Shown here: positions 1-6,176 of the stretch, piece by piece | Position numbering within the stretch: position 1 is the first letter of the stretch | Layout of the letters: each line of letters begins with the position of its first letter | Origin: ZC4RG29 sp036381475 | Lineage (GTDB): Bacteria; Bacteroidota; Bacteroidia; Cytophagales; Cyclobacteriaceae | Direction of reading: 5' to 3' | Length of the DNA stretch: 6,624 nt | Assembly: GCA_036381475.1 (NCBI GenBank) | Contig: DASVCT010000245.1 | Location: 1-6,624, forward strand | Notes under the pieces: model-generated | The model's input: only the letters and a program-made list of their open reading frames with translations | The model's database searches: none | Told to the model about the DNA's origin: nothing | Translations under genes and position numbers: made by a program

Positions 1-1
1 C

Positions 2-295
2 AGCAAATCGATTGCCTCGTACTACGCCGCCAGGAACATCAGGATTAACGTGATAGCACCGGGGCTGATTGAAACGCCCATGGCGGAACGAGCTGCGAAC
101 GATACACAAATAATGCAGTTCATCCGCGTTAAACAGCCCCTAGATGGAGGAAGGATCGGCCGGCCATCTGATATCGATGGCCTTGCCTTATATTTTATGA
201 GTGACGCCTCGAGATTTACGACAGGTCAGGTTGTGGCCGTTGACGGTGGCTGGAGCATAAGTGAAGGTCAGTTTACCACATCTACCGAACAATAG
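2..295 (+). CDS. SDR family NAD(P)-dependent oxidoreductase, C-terminal part (5' end outside window)
   Basis: This is the last 97 codons of a short-chain dehydrogenase/reductase, roughly 40% of the usual 250-residue protein. The reading frame is open from base 2, so the GTG at position 50 is an internal valine codon and not a start. Family hallmarks are visible: the segment RINVIAPGLIETPM after helix F, the R-PSDI segment that precedes the last helix, and the C-terminal TGQVVAVDGGW strand. The Rossmann GxxxGxG motif and the catalytic Ser/Tyr/Lys lie upstream and cannot be checked. The family oxidises or reduces alcohols, sugars, polyols or acyl groups using NAD(P)H in the cytoplasm. The stop TAG is 5 nt before the ROK gene, so the two are almost certainly co-transcribed, suggesting a sugar or polyol substrate. 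Family assignment is secure; substrate is unknown. Confidence 0.93.
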   Translation, partial: SKSIASYYAARNIRINVIAPGLIETPMAERAANDTQIMQFIRVKQPLDGGRIGRPSDIDGLALYFMSDASRFTTGQVVAVDGGWSISEGQFTTSTEQ

Positions 296-300
296 ACCTC

Positions 301-1212
301 ATGACCCCACAAACGCCAAGCATTGGTATCGACCTCGGCGCAAGCCGCATCAAGGCAGTTCTTGTTGATGAGGGCGGGAATATCCTGCACCAACAGTTTA
401 CCGCCACGCATGATGGCGACAGCAAACTGTGGAAAAACGCTGTCTCCACGATCGTGAAGGATTTGGAGAAAAAGTCTGGCGTAACACCACACATAGGAAT
501 TGCCGCTCCGGGATTGCCGAACGATACAGGTACGGCGATTGCCGTTATGCCGGGACGACTACAGGGACTGGAAAATTTCGACTGGTGTGCGTTTCTCGAG
601 GCCCCGGCAGTGGTCCTCAACGACGCTGTATCTGCACTGATTGCTGAATCGCGTTACGGAGCTGCGAAAGATTTCCGGCATGTTGTCATGCTCACATTGG
701 GTACGGGCGTGGGCGGTGCCATCCTGATTGGTGGCCAACCCTACCTCGGCGCATTCAGCAAGGCGGGTCACTTCGGACACATGGTGATCAACGATGAAGG
801 GCATCCCGGAATAACGGGAATGCCTGGAAGCCTGGAAGAATCCATCGGGAATGCCACCGTGTCCGCCCGTTCGGGTGGGAGATTCCATACAACACATGAG
901 TTGCTTAGGGCTTATCGCACGGGTGACCCGCAGGCGCGGGAGGTTTGGATGACGTCCGTGCGAAAGCTTGCCATCGGGCTGGCTTCCATCGCGAACATTC
1001 TTTCGCCGGAAGTCATTGTGTTGGGGGGTGGCATCACCGAAGCGGGCGCGGACCTCTTCGATCCACTGGCAGGGTTTATGGATCAATATGAATGGCGGCC
1101 CGCAGCAAAACGGGTGACTGTCGTCAAAGCCAAACAGGGTGACCTGGCCGGTGCGGTCGGCGCGGCGTGCTATGCCCGTGAAATCGCAGCCAGAACGGAA
1201 TCGAAGCAATGA
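301..1212 (+). CDS. ROK family protein (sugar kinase-like), lacking the zinc cysteines
   Basis: This 303-residue protein has the full length and fold order of ROK sugar kinases such as glucokinase and N-acetylmannosamine kinase. The N-terminal phosphate loop is IGIDLGASRIKAVLVD (about residues 8-23). The catalytic aspartate is D108 in VLNDAV. The second phosphate motif is GTGVGGA (134-140), and the adenosine-side motif LGGGI is near the C-terminus. There is no N-terminal helix-turn-helix, so it is an enzyme-type ROK and not a repressor. Two departures stand out. The usual ExGH motif reads HFGH (157-160), with His in place of Glu. The zinc motif CxCGxxGCxE reads GITGMPGSLE (170-179), so all three cysteines are gone while its glycines and Glu remain. 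The start ATG is 5 nt after the SDR stop without a visible Shine-Dalgarno sequence. The stop overlaps the SIS gene start (ATGA). The likely role is ATP-dependent phosphorylation of a sugar in the cytoplasm; specificity is unknown and altered activity is possible. Confidence 0.93.
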   Translation: MTPQTPSIGIDLGASRIKAVLVDEGGNILHQQFTATHDGDSKLWKNAVSTIVKDLEKKSGVTPHIGIAAPGLPNDTGTAIAVMPGRLQGLENFDWCAFLEAPAVVLNDAVSALIAESRYGAAKDFRHVVMLTLGTGVGGAILIGGQPYLGAFSKAGHFGHMVINDEGHPGITGMPGSLEESIGNATVSARSGGRFHTTHELLRAYRTGDPQAREVWMTSVRKLAIGLASIANILSPEVIVLGGGITEAGADLFDPLAGFMDQYEWRPAAKRVTVVKAKQGDLAGAVGAACYAREIAARTESKQ

Positions 1213-2015
1213 ATTCTATGAGTGTGACTAAGAAATATCTTGAACAATGCAACGCTATCATCGCCCGTGTTGAGGCGCAACAGGAAGCTATGGCACAGGC
1301 GGCGCGGTGGTTTGCCGACAGCATCCTCGCAGGGCGTATGGTCCACGTATTTGGCAGTGGCCACAGCCGCATCATGGTGGAAGAAATGTGGCCCCGTTAC
1401 GGATCATACCCAGGCTTCAATCCGATTGTCGAATTGTCACTCACATTTCACAACCTGGTCGTCGGAGCTAACGGCCAGCGACAGGCTATGTTCCTGGAAA
1501 ATGTGGAAGGGTTGGCCGAACGGATCTTGCGCAACTTCGGACTTTCCGAACGCGACACAGCCCTTGTCATTTCCTCCAGTGGTTGCAATATTGTACCCAT
1601 CGAAATCGCCGAACAATTCCAACACACAAAAATCAAAGTGGTCGCACTCGTTACACGCGCGCATATGGAAAAGACGACATCGAAACGTCGGGACGGGAAG
1701 AAATTGTCCGACTTTGCCGACCTCGTACTCGACACCGGCGCGCCGGCAGGGGATTCCATGGTTCATGTGCCCGGCCTGGATACTCCCGTCTCGCCTGGTT
1801 CAACCGTGGGAGGCGCCATCATCATTAATTGTATCAAGGCGGAAACTGCGCGGCTGCTCACAGAAGCGGGACAACCGCCGAAAGTGTTAACCAGTGCCGC
1901 TCTGGTCGGCAACGAACGCGCTGCCGCCCTCTTTGAAAGTGCATACGACGAACACGCCCACCGGCTCGCAACCCTCTATGCAGGCGCCGGTTCGACGAAA
2001 GATCAAACCCACTAA
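1209..2015 (+). CDS. SIS domain sugar isomerase-like protein (UPF0309 type)
   Basis: This 268-residue protein is a single-domain SIS (sugar isomerase) protein closely resembling the UPF0309 family. After a helical N-terminus comes the first phosphosugar-binding loop HVFGSGHSR (46-54), then NPIVELSLTFH. The second SIS loop is VISSSGCNIVP (about 120-130), the GAPAGDSMV segment follows, and PGSTVGGAIIIN starts at residue 196. SIS domains bind phosphosugars and carry out isomerisation or, in MurQ, ether cleavage; UPF0309 members themselves lack an assigned reaction as far as I know. Its start ATG overlaps the ROK stop in an ATGA, which implies translational coupling and suggests it acts on the ROK product. 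A second in-frame ATG at 1218 is an alternative start. It is cytoplasmic, with no signal peptide or membrane segment. No HTH of the RpiR type is present, so a regulatory role is unlikely. Confidence 0.92.
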   Translation: MNSMSVTKKYLEQCNAIIARVEAQQEAMAQAARWFADSILAGRMVHVFGSGHSRIMVEEMWPRYGSYPGFNPIVELSLTFHNLVVGANGQRQAMFLENVEGLAERILRNFGLSERDTALVISSSGCNIVPIEIAEQFQHTKIKVVALVTRAHMEKTTSKRRDGKKLSDFADLVLDTGAPAGDSMVHVPGLDTPVSPGSTVGGAIIINCIKAETARLLTEAGQPPKVLTSAALVGNERAAALFESAYDEHAHRLATLYAGAGSTKDQTH

Positions 2016-2022
2016 ACGGAAC

Positions 2023-3060
2023 ATGATGCAGAACATTCCCCTTCGTACGACAGTGATCGGAAGCTATCCCTTTCCCGGATGGCTTGAATTCGCTTCTCAA
2101 AATCTCGACCGGTTTGGCGATGCCGACATGGAAGAAATGATCGAGGATGCCGTGGTCGCAGCCATCCACGACCAGGTCAACGCGGGACTGGACGTCATCA
2201 CCGATGGTGAACAAACGAGGCTCGACTTCAACCTTTCTTTTTACGGATACATCCGGGGAATCCAGAACAACGAGACGGAAAAAAGAAAATTCGGACCTCC
2301 GGCACACGATCAACGGGGAAAGCACCGCATCGTAGATGAACTCAGTGCACCCGAAGGACTTGGTGCAGTTAAGGAGTTCACGCGACTGCGCAAGCTGGCG
2401 CCTGGTGGGCCCGTGCTCAAAGCGAGTATACCCGGACCGTACACGCTTAGCGGCCGACTGCTTCCCAATGAGCGATATAAGGATCGTTATGAAATAACGG
2501 AAGCCCTGTTGCCCATTGTTCAGCGCGAGTTGGTCGCACTCGTGGAAGCAGGCTGCACCGAGATCACCGTTGACGAGCCATCGATGAGCTGCTATGCCTA
2601 CCGCGAAGACACGAAACGCTTTGTCGACATTTTCAACCGGACCGTGAAACCGGTTGTGGGCAAGACGCGGCTAAGCACGCATCTTTGTTTTGGGAATTTC
2701 AAAGGCCGTTCCGTGGGTTACCGGAGCATCAAGCCTATGCTTCCGGATTTTCTCGACATGACTGTCGATGAGATCCACGTAGAGATGGCCAACCGAGAAT
2801 TTGCTGAACTTGAATTGCTGGGTGTCTTCGCGGAAAAAATGCACGTGGCCGCAGGCATTATCGACGTCAAGAACTACTATATAGAAACGGTGGAAGACGT
2901 TATCGAAAGAATAAGAAGGTGTCTGAAGTATGTTCCCGCCGACAGGCTGTCGGTCGCGCCCGACTGTGGTCTGAGCCAGACGGCGCGATGGGCCGCGCGG
3001 TTGAAACTCAAAAACATGGTTAGCGGTGCACGAATTCTCCGCGCAGCCTTATGGACTTGA
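2023..3060 (+). CDS. MetE-like cobalamin-independent methionine synthase family protein (catalytic core only)
   Basis: This 345-residue TIM-barrel protein matches the C-terminal catalytic half of MetE (COG0620/UROD-MetE superfamily) and lacks the N-terminal half of the roughly 750-residue enzyme. Visible motifs are GSYPFP (13-18), ITDGEQTR (59-66), SIPGPYTLS (135-143) and DEP (184-186). The likely zinc ligands are all present: H220 and C222 in THLCFGNF, E254 in HVEMAN and C315 in PDCGLSQT. The family moves a methyl group to a zinc-bound thiol, or in epoxyalkane:CoM transferase joins a thiol to an epoxide. The frame is open further upstream to 1894, but that part overlaps the SIS gene in another frame. 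The ATG at 2023 (or the adjacent one at 2026) is therefore chosen, giving a 7-nt gap. No folate, cobalamin or methionine gene is nearby, and the neighbours are sugar-type enzymes. A true methionine synthase role is possible, but a thiol transfer or lyase step in a catabolic pathway fits the context better. It overlaps the next gene by 10 nt. Confidence 0.88.
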   Translation: MMQNIPLRTTVIGSYPFPGWLEFASQNLDRFGDADMEEMIEDAVVAAIHDQVNAGLDVITDGEQTRLDFNLSFYGYIRGIQNNETEKRKFGPPAHDQRGKHRIVDELSAPEGLGAVKEFTRLRKLAPGGPVLKASIPGPYTLSGRLLPNERYKDRYEITEALLPIVQRELVALVEAGCTEITVDEPSMSCYAYREDTKRFVDIFNRTVKPVVGKTRLSTHLCFGNFKGRSVGYRSIKPMLPDFLDMTVDEIHVEMANREFAELELLGVFAEKMHVAAGIIDVKNYYIETVEDVIERIRRCLKYVPADRLSVAPDCGLSQTARWAARLKLKNMVSGARILRAALWT

Positions 3061-3893
3061 TCCCGGCGTTAAAGAAGGACGTTGAACTGTTGCGTGAAAT
3101 GGATTCGTTTCTCGACGCATCCGGCTTCCGTCTCTGGTGGCTCGGCCAAAGTGGCTTCCTGCTGCAATGGAAAGGCAAGCGTGTCCTCATCGATCCTTAC
3201 CTGTCGGATTCGCTGACACGGAAATACGAGCAAACCGACAAGCCGCACATCCGCATGAGCGAACGCGTCATTGACCCTGACTTGCTGAAGGGCATAGATA
3301 TCGTAACGTCAAGCCACAACCACACCGATCATCTGGATGCTGGAACACTGATACCGGTCTTACGGAACAATCCCGACGCGGCGTTCCTTATCCCGGAAGC
3401 CAACCGTAAATTTGTATCCGAGCGAACCGGCGTACCGTCCGGCTTTCCCATCGGCATGACTGACGGAGGTGCCGTACGAATCGGCGACTTTACGTTTCAC
3501 GGCGTGCCGGCAAGACACAACGAAATTGAACGCGACGAAAACGGCAATTGCCGTTTCATGGGTTACATCATCGCGTTCGGAGCGTACCGCATCTATCACA
3601 GCGGTGACACGCTTTGGTTCGACGAACTGCCAGACCTTGTCCGACCGTGGTCGGTGGACGTCGCCATCCTGCCGATCAACGGAAATGATCCCGCGAGAAG
3701 AGTAGCCGGAAATCTCGATCACAGGGAAGCCGTAGCGTTAGGCAAAGCCATCGGCGCGCGCTACGTTATCCCGTGCCATTACGATATGTTCACCTTCAAC
3801 ACCGCCGATGTGAACGACTTCATTCGCGAAGCTGAACAACAGGATCAGCCTTACCGTGTTCTGCGGCACGGCGAGATGTTCCATTCGACATGA
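3051..3893 (+). CDS. MBL-fold metallo-hydrolase, UlaG-like (lactonase-type)
   Basis: This 280-residue protein is a metallo-beta-lactamase-fold hydrolase resembling UlaG, the L-ascorbate-6-phosphate lactonase. The N-terminal part has the WLGQSGFLLQWKGKRVLIDPYLS strand pattern (about residues 29-51). The metal motif HxHxDH is H89-N-H91-T-D93-H94. Further ligand candidates are H156 (PARHNE), D186 in HSGDT (183-187) and H243 in IPCHYDMF, so the two-metal site looks intact. UlaG-type enzymes hydrolyse sugar lactones or related esters in the cytoplasm, and no signal peptide is present. The start ATG lies 10 nt inside the preceding gene, indicating translational coupling; there is no Shine-Dalgarno sequence. 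An upstream SDR that oxidises a sugar and a downstream lactonase make a plausible pair, although other ester or phosphodiester substrates cannot be excluded. It is the last gene of the run and is followed by a likely terminator. Confidence 0.9.
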   Translation: MDLIPALKKDVELLREMDSFLDASGFRLWWLGQSGFLLQWKGKRVLIDPYLSDSLTRKYEQTDKPHIRMSERVIDPDLLKGIDIVTSSHNHTDHLDAGTLIPVLRNNPDAAFLIPEANRKFVSERTGVPSGFPIGMTDGGAVRIGDFTFHGVPARHNEIERDENGNCRFMGYIIAFGAYRIYHSGDTLWFDELPDLVRPWSVDVAILPINGNDPARRVAGNLDHREAVALGKAIGARYVIPCHYDMFTFNTADVNDFIREAEQQDQPYRVLRHGEMFHST

Positions 3894-3913
3894 TACCACT
3901 TACCTTCAAATCC

Positions 3914-3936
3914 GATTCCGGGAAAGGAATCTTTTT
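3914..3936 (+). terminator. Probable intrinsic terminator after the five-gene run
   Basis: A perfect 6-bp inverted repeat, GATTCC (3914-3919) and GGAATC (3926-3931), encloses a 6-nt loop and is followed directly by five T's (3932-3936). It starts 20 nt after the stop codon of the UlaG-like gene and ends 30 nt before the next start codon, the expected place for the operon's end. The stem is short and only half GC, so termination may be partial and some read-through into the isomerase-like gene is possible. Confidence 0.55.
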
Positions 3937-3966
3937 CTATATTTCCCATCCCATTGAACCCGTTTC

Positions 3967-4893
3967 ATGAAAAGAAGAAATGTTCTCAAGACAGTCACCG
4001 TCGCCACCGGCCTCGGCCTGGTTGGTACGCTTCCTTCCCCGGCCAGTGCGTTTTCTGCACGTCGTAAGGATCAAAAGTTCAAGTTGTGTCTGAACACCAG
4101 CACCATCAGCGGACAAAAACCTGGCGTTGAAAAATACATCGACATTGCCGCACGTGCAGGTTATGATGCCATCGAAGTCTGGATCGGTGACCTGAGAGCG
4201 TACATGGAGAAGGGAAAAACGCTGGCGGCGCTTAAAAAACTTGCCTCCGATGCCGGCCTGGAAGTGGCGAACGCGATTGGATTTGCAACCTGGATGACGG
4301 ACGACGACGAAAAGCGAAAGGCTGGGTTTGCACAGATGAAGGAGGAGATGGAGATCATGGCCGCGTTGGGCTGTCCCCGCATCGCAGCTCCGGCTGCAGG
4401 TGTAACGTCCCCTCCCGACCTGTATAAGGCGGGTGAGCGCTACAAGGCGTTGCTGGAATTGGGAAGACAAACCGGCGTCACGCCGCAGCTTGAGATATGG
4501 GGTGCTTCTCCTTTCAGCCACCTCGGTCAGGCACTGATGGCAGCGGCCGTAGCTAACGATCCCGATGCGCACATCCTCGCCGACGTGTTTCATCTTCACC
4601 GCGGCAACTCGGGATTTGATTGCATGAAACTTGTCGACGGAAAAGCAGTTGACATCTTTCACATGAACGACTACCCCGGATCCATTCCGCGCGAACAACT
4701 TCAGGACAAGGACCGCGTTTACCCCGGCGATGGCGTGGCACCTCTGAAGCAGGTGCTTACCCATCTCAAGAATATGAGCGGCCCGAAATTTCTGTCCCTG
4801 GAATTGTTTAACCGCGACTACTGGCAACAGGATCCGTTGACGGTTGCTAAAACGGGTTTGGAAAAAATGCGAAAGGTTGTTTCCGAAGTGTAA
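3967..4893 (+). CDS. Tat-exported sugar phosphate isomerase/epimerase-like TIM-barrel protein
   Basis: This 308-residue protein belongs to the xylose isomerase-like TIM barrel family (AP_endonuc_2, Pfam PF01261). It begins with a twin-arginine signal: R3-R4-N-V-L-K, a hydrophobic stretch from about residue 9 to 22, and a probable cleavage after ASA (26-28), so the enzyme likely acts in the periplasm. Metal-ligand candidates in the family order are E176 (QLEIWG), D206 and H209 (ADVFHLHRG), H232 (FHMNDYPG) and E279 (LSLELFN). All expected acidic and histidine positions are present, so it is probably active. Family members isomerise or epimerise sugars and inosose-like keto compounds. The ATG is the only one that gives a complete signal peptide. 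It lies 73 nt after the UlaG-like gene, beyond a likely terminator, so it probably has its own promoter. It faces the MFS gene across 8 nt. Substrate is unknown; the name sugar phosphate isomerase is a family label, and a periplasmic enzyme is more likely to use a non-phosphorylated sugar. Confidence 0.9.
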   Translation: MKRRNVLKTVTVATGLGLVGTLPSPASAFSARRKDQKFKLCLNTSTISGQKPGVEKYIDIAARAGYDAIEVWIGDLRAYMEKGKTLAALKKLASDAGLEVANAIGFATWMTDDDEKRKAGFAQMKEEMEIMAALGCPRIAAPAAGVTSPPDLYKAGERYKALLELGRQTGVTPQLEIWGASPFSHLGQALMAAAVANDPDAHILADVFHLHRGNSGFDCMKLVDGKAVDIFHMNDYPGSIPREQLQDKDRVYPGDGVAPLKQVLTHLKNMSGPKFLSLELFNRDYWQQDPLTVAKTGLEKMRKVVSEV

Positions 4894-4909
4894 GCGCCGG
4901 ATTACACTT
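4886..4909. terminator. Inverted repeat at convergent gene ends, possible bidirectional terminator
   Basis: AAGTGTAA (4886-4893) and TTACACTT (4902-4909) form a perfect 8-bp inverted repeat around an 8-nt loop. Each arm carries the last bases of a gene: the TAA of the isomerase-like gene on the plus strand and the TAA of the MFS gene on the minus strand. A run of five T's follows the right arm at 4916-4920, which suits plus-strand termination; no T run follows in the minus direction. The stem is AT-rich, so its strength is uncertain. Both proteins simply end in Val-stop preceded by an AA-ending codon, so part of the symmetry could be chance. Confidence 0.4.
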
Positions 4910-6071
4910 TCATGCTTTTTCTGAAGAAAAGCCGCGACACGGGGATCATCATCAGTCCTGCCAGGCCAAAAGTGATGAATGCAATCCGCAGGTCGAACGC
5001 GTGGGCGAGGTAGCCCACGAGTGGCGGGCCAACAAACACCCCGACGATCCCATAGGTAGCGATGACGGAAATGGTCACAGGTGGCGAATACTTTTCAACT
5101 GTGGATGACAGGAGAAACGTCATCGGCACAATGGCAGCCGTACCCAGGCCGACCAGGCAGAATCCGACCAGGCATATCCAGAACGACGGAAAGAGAATTG
5201 AAACCGTGATACCCGCAGAGATCAGCAGCGCGCTGAAGGTAAAGGTGGCTTTCATGCCTATCCGGTCCATAAACCAGTCGGTGCCAAATCTCGATAGGGC
5301 CATACAGATCATGAACGTGAGGTAGCCTAGTGTGAAAAGCTGGACACCCACCACTTCTTTGAAATAAACACTGTTCCAGTCAAACATACCGCCCTCACAG
5401 ATCGAGGCGAGGAATACCAGCAGGCCCAGAAGCACAAGCAGCGGTTCCGGCTTGCCCAACGTCAGTCTGTTCCTGGTGGTCGATTTGTCGTTGCGAAGAA
5501 TGTGGGGGTAGGCAATGGCCCCCATCACTAACGCTATCCCGCAAATGGTGAGCATATGCCAGCGCATGGCAATATCGTATGCCACGAACAACGTCGACAC
5601 ACCGACGCTGGCGATTCCTCCGGTGCTCCACAGTCCGTGAAACGACCCGAATATTCTCTTCTGATACTGCTTCTGCAGGGAGAGCGCCTGGGCGTTTACG
5701 GCGATACCCAGAATCCTTGAATGGAAAGCGAAAAGGCACATGCCTATTCCGAGAACGAAGATGGAGGGTGCTGTGCCGATAACAACCAGCGATATGGCCA
5801 GCATCACCAGGGAGGCAATGAGTGGACCCCTGCTATTGTACCGCGATACGAGCCATCCGGAAACCGGGAGTCCGGCAAGGGAACTGAAGGGCATCAGCAA
5901 GAGCATGCTCCCCAACTGGGCATCATTCAATTCGAAATTGGCCTTGATCGTCGGTATGCGGGAGGTCCAGGCCGCAAAACAGAAGCCCGACAGAAAAAAG
6001 TATACGCCGATAAAGATGCGGTGTCGGATCCTGGAGTCCATGGGCCACAAAAATCGCATTTTATTGCTCAT
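4902..6071 (-). CDS. MFS transporter, YbjJ-like
   Basis: This 389-residue inner-membrane protein has about 12 hydrophobic segments and the length of a typical major facilitator superfamily carrier. Segment 1 spans about residues 18-36 and the last about 363-383. The loop between segments 2 and 3 has a degenerate MFS motif (SGWLVSRYNSRG, 71-82). NAQAL (126-130), SFHGLWSTGG (143-152) and EGGMFDWNSVYF (226-237) match positions I associate with the YbjJ branch, whose bacterial members have poorly defined substrates. A polar linker at about 192-210 separates the two six-helix halves. The first ATG of the open frame (6069-6071) is used; in-frame Met5 and Met11 are alternatives, and no Shine-Dalgarno sequence decides between them. 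It converges with the isomerase-like gene and diverges from the NTF2-like gene. Sugar uptake for the adjacent pathway is conceivable but rests only on proximity; efflux is equally possible. Confidence 0.92.
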   Translation of the reverse strand: MSNKMRFLWPMDSRIRHRIFIGVYFFLSGFCFAAWTSRIPTIKANFELNDAQLGSMLLLMPFSSLAGLPVSGWLVSRYNSRGPLIASLVMLAISLVVIGTAPSIFVLGIGMCLFAFHSRILGIAVNAQALSLQKQYQKRIFGSFHGLWSTGGIASVGVSTLFVAYDIAMRWHMLTICGIALVMGAIAYPHILRNDKSTTRNRLTLGKPEPLLVLLGLLVFLASICEGGMFDWNSVYFKEVVGVQLFTLGYLTFMICMALSRFGTDWFMDRIGMKATFTFSALLISAGITVSILFPSFWICLVGFCLVGLGTAAIVPMTFLLSSTVEKYSPPVTISVIATYGIVGVFVGPPLVGYLAHAFDLRIAFITFGLAGLMMIPVSRLFFRKSMKV

Positions 6072-6176
6072 GCGCTTAAGGCGAGCTCCCGGAAATCAGT
6101 TATTTTTCCCGCATATCCCGGCACATTCTTAAAAAAATTCTTCCCTCAAATGCGTAAGTATGTTACATTGGCTGCC
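6072..6176. promoter_or_regulatory. Divergent intergenic region between MFS and NTF2-like genes
   Basis: This 105-nt spacer must hold the promoter of at least the NTF2-like gene on the plus strand and probably that of the MFS gene on the minus strand. It is richer in A and T than its surroundings, with an A7 tract at 6131-6137. No clear Bacteroidota-type promoter (TTTG, about 19-21 nt, TAnnTTTG) is found on either strand; the nearest matches have mismatches or poor spacing. I see no strong operator-like dyad. The role is assigned from position only. Confidence 0.5.

Noticed and set aside
2..7. Ser-Lys at the very start of the SDR fragment, which at first looked like the end of the catalytic YxxxK motif.
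   Set aside because: Only ten residues separate it from the IRIN segment, too few for the catalytic Lys. It aligns better with the later helix segment that usually reads TRSLA, so the catalytic residues lie outside the window.
559..1209. A 216-codon open frame on the minus strand, antisense to the ROK gene.
   Set aside because: It has no recognisable motif and lies opposite a clear ROK protein; it is a codon-bias shadow.
1894..2022. Upstream extension of the MetE-like frame by 43 codons.
   Set aside because: It overlaps the end of the SIS gene in another frame and precedes the conserved MetE-like start of homology; the ATG pair at 2023/2026 fits the operon spacing.
3938..3945. TATATTTC upstream of the isomerase-like gene, resembling the Bacteroidota -7 element TAnnTTTG.
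   Set aside because: The last base does not match and no TTTG-like -33 element is found at the expected distance, so it is not supported as a promoter.
3937..4827. A 296-codon open frame on the minus strand, antisense to almost the entire isomerase-like gene.
   Set aside because: The plus-strand frame has a Tat signal and ordered metal-ligand motifs, whereas the antisense product is rich in Arg, His and Cys with no recognisable domain. Long antisense frames are common opposite GC-biased codons.
4902..6071. Possible CRISPR, transposon or phage-defence content anywhere in the window.
   Set aside because: I found no regularly spaced repeats, transposase or integrase motifs, or known defence domains; all long frames are explained by metabolic, transport or secreted protein families.
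6164..6171. TACATTGG just upstream of the NTF2-like start, resembling a -7 element.
   Set aside because: It has a mismatch, lacks a -33 partner, and would give an almost leaderless transcript if the ATG at 6177 is right.
5721..6176. Upstream extension of the NTF2-like frame, which would give a 290-residue protein.
   Set aside because: The extra part runs antisense to the MFS gene, is polar and low in complexity, and would bury the signal peptide in the middle of the protein.
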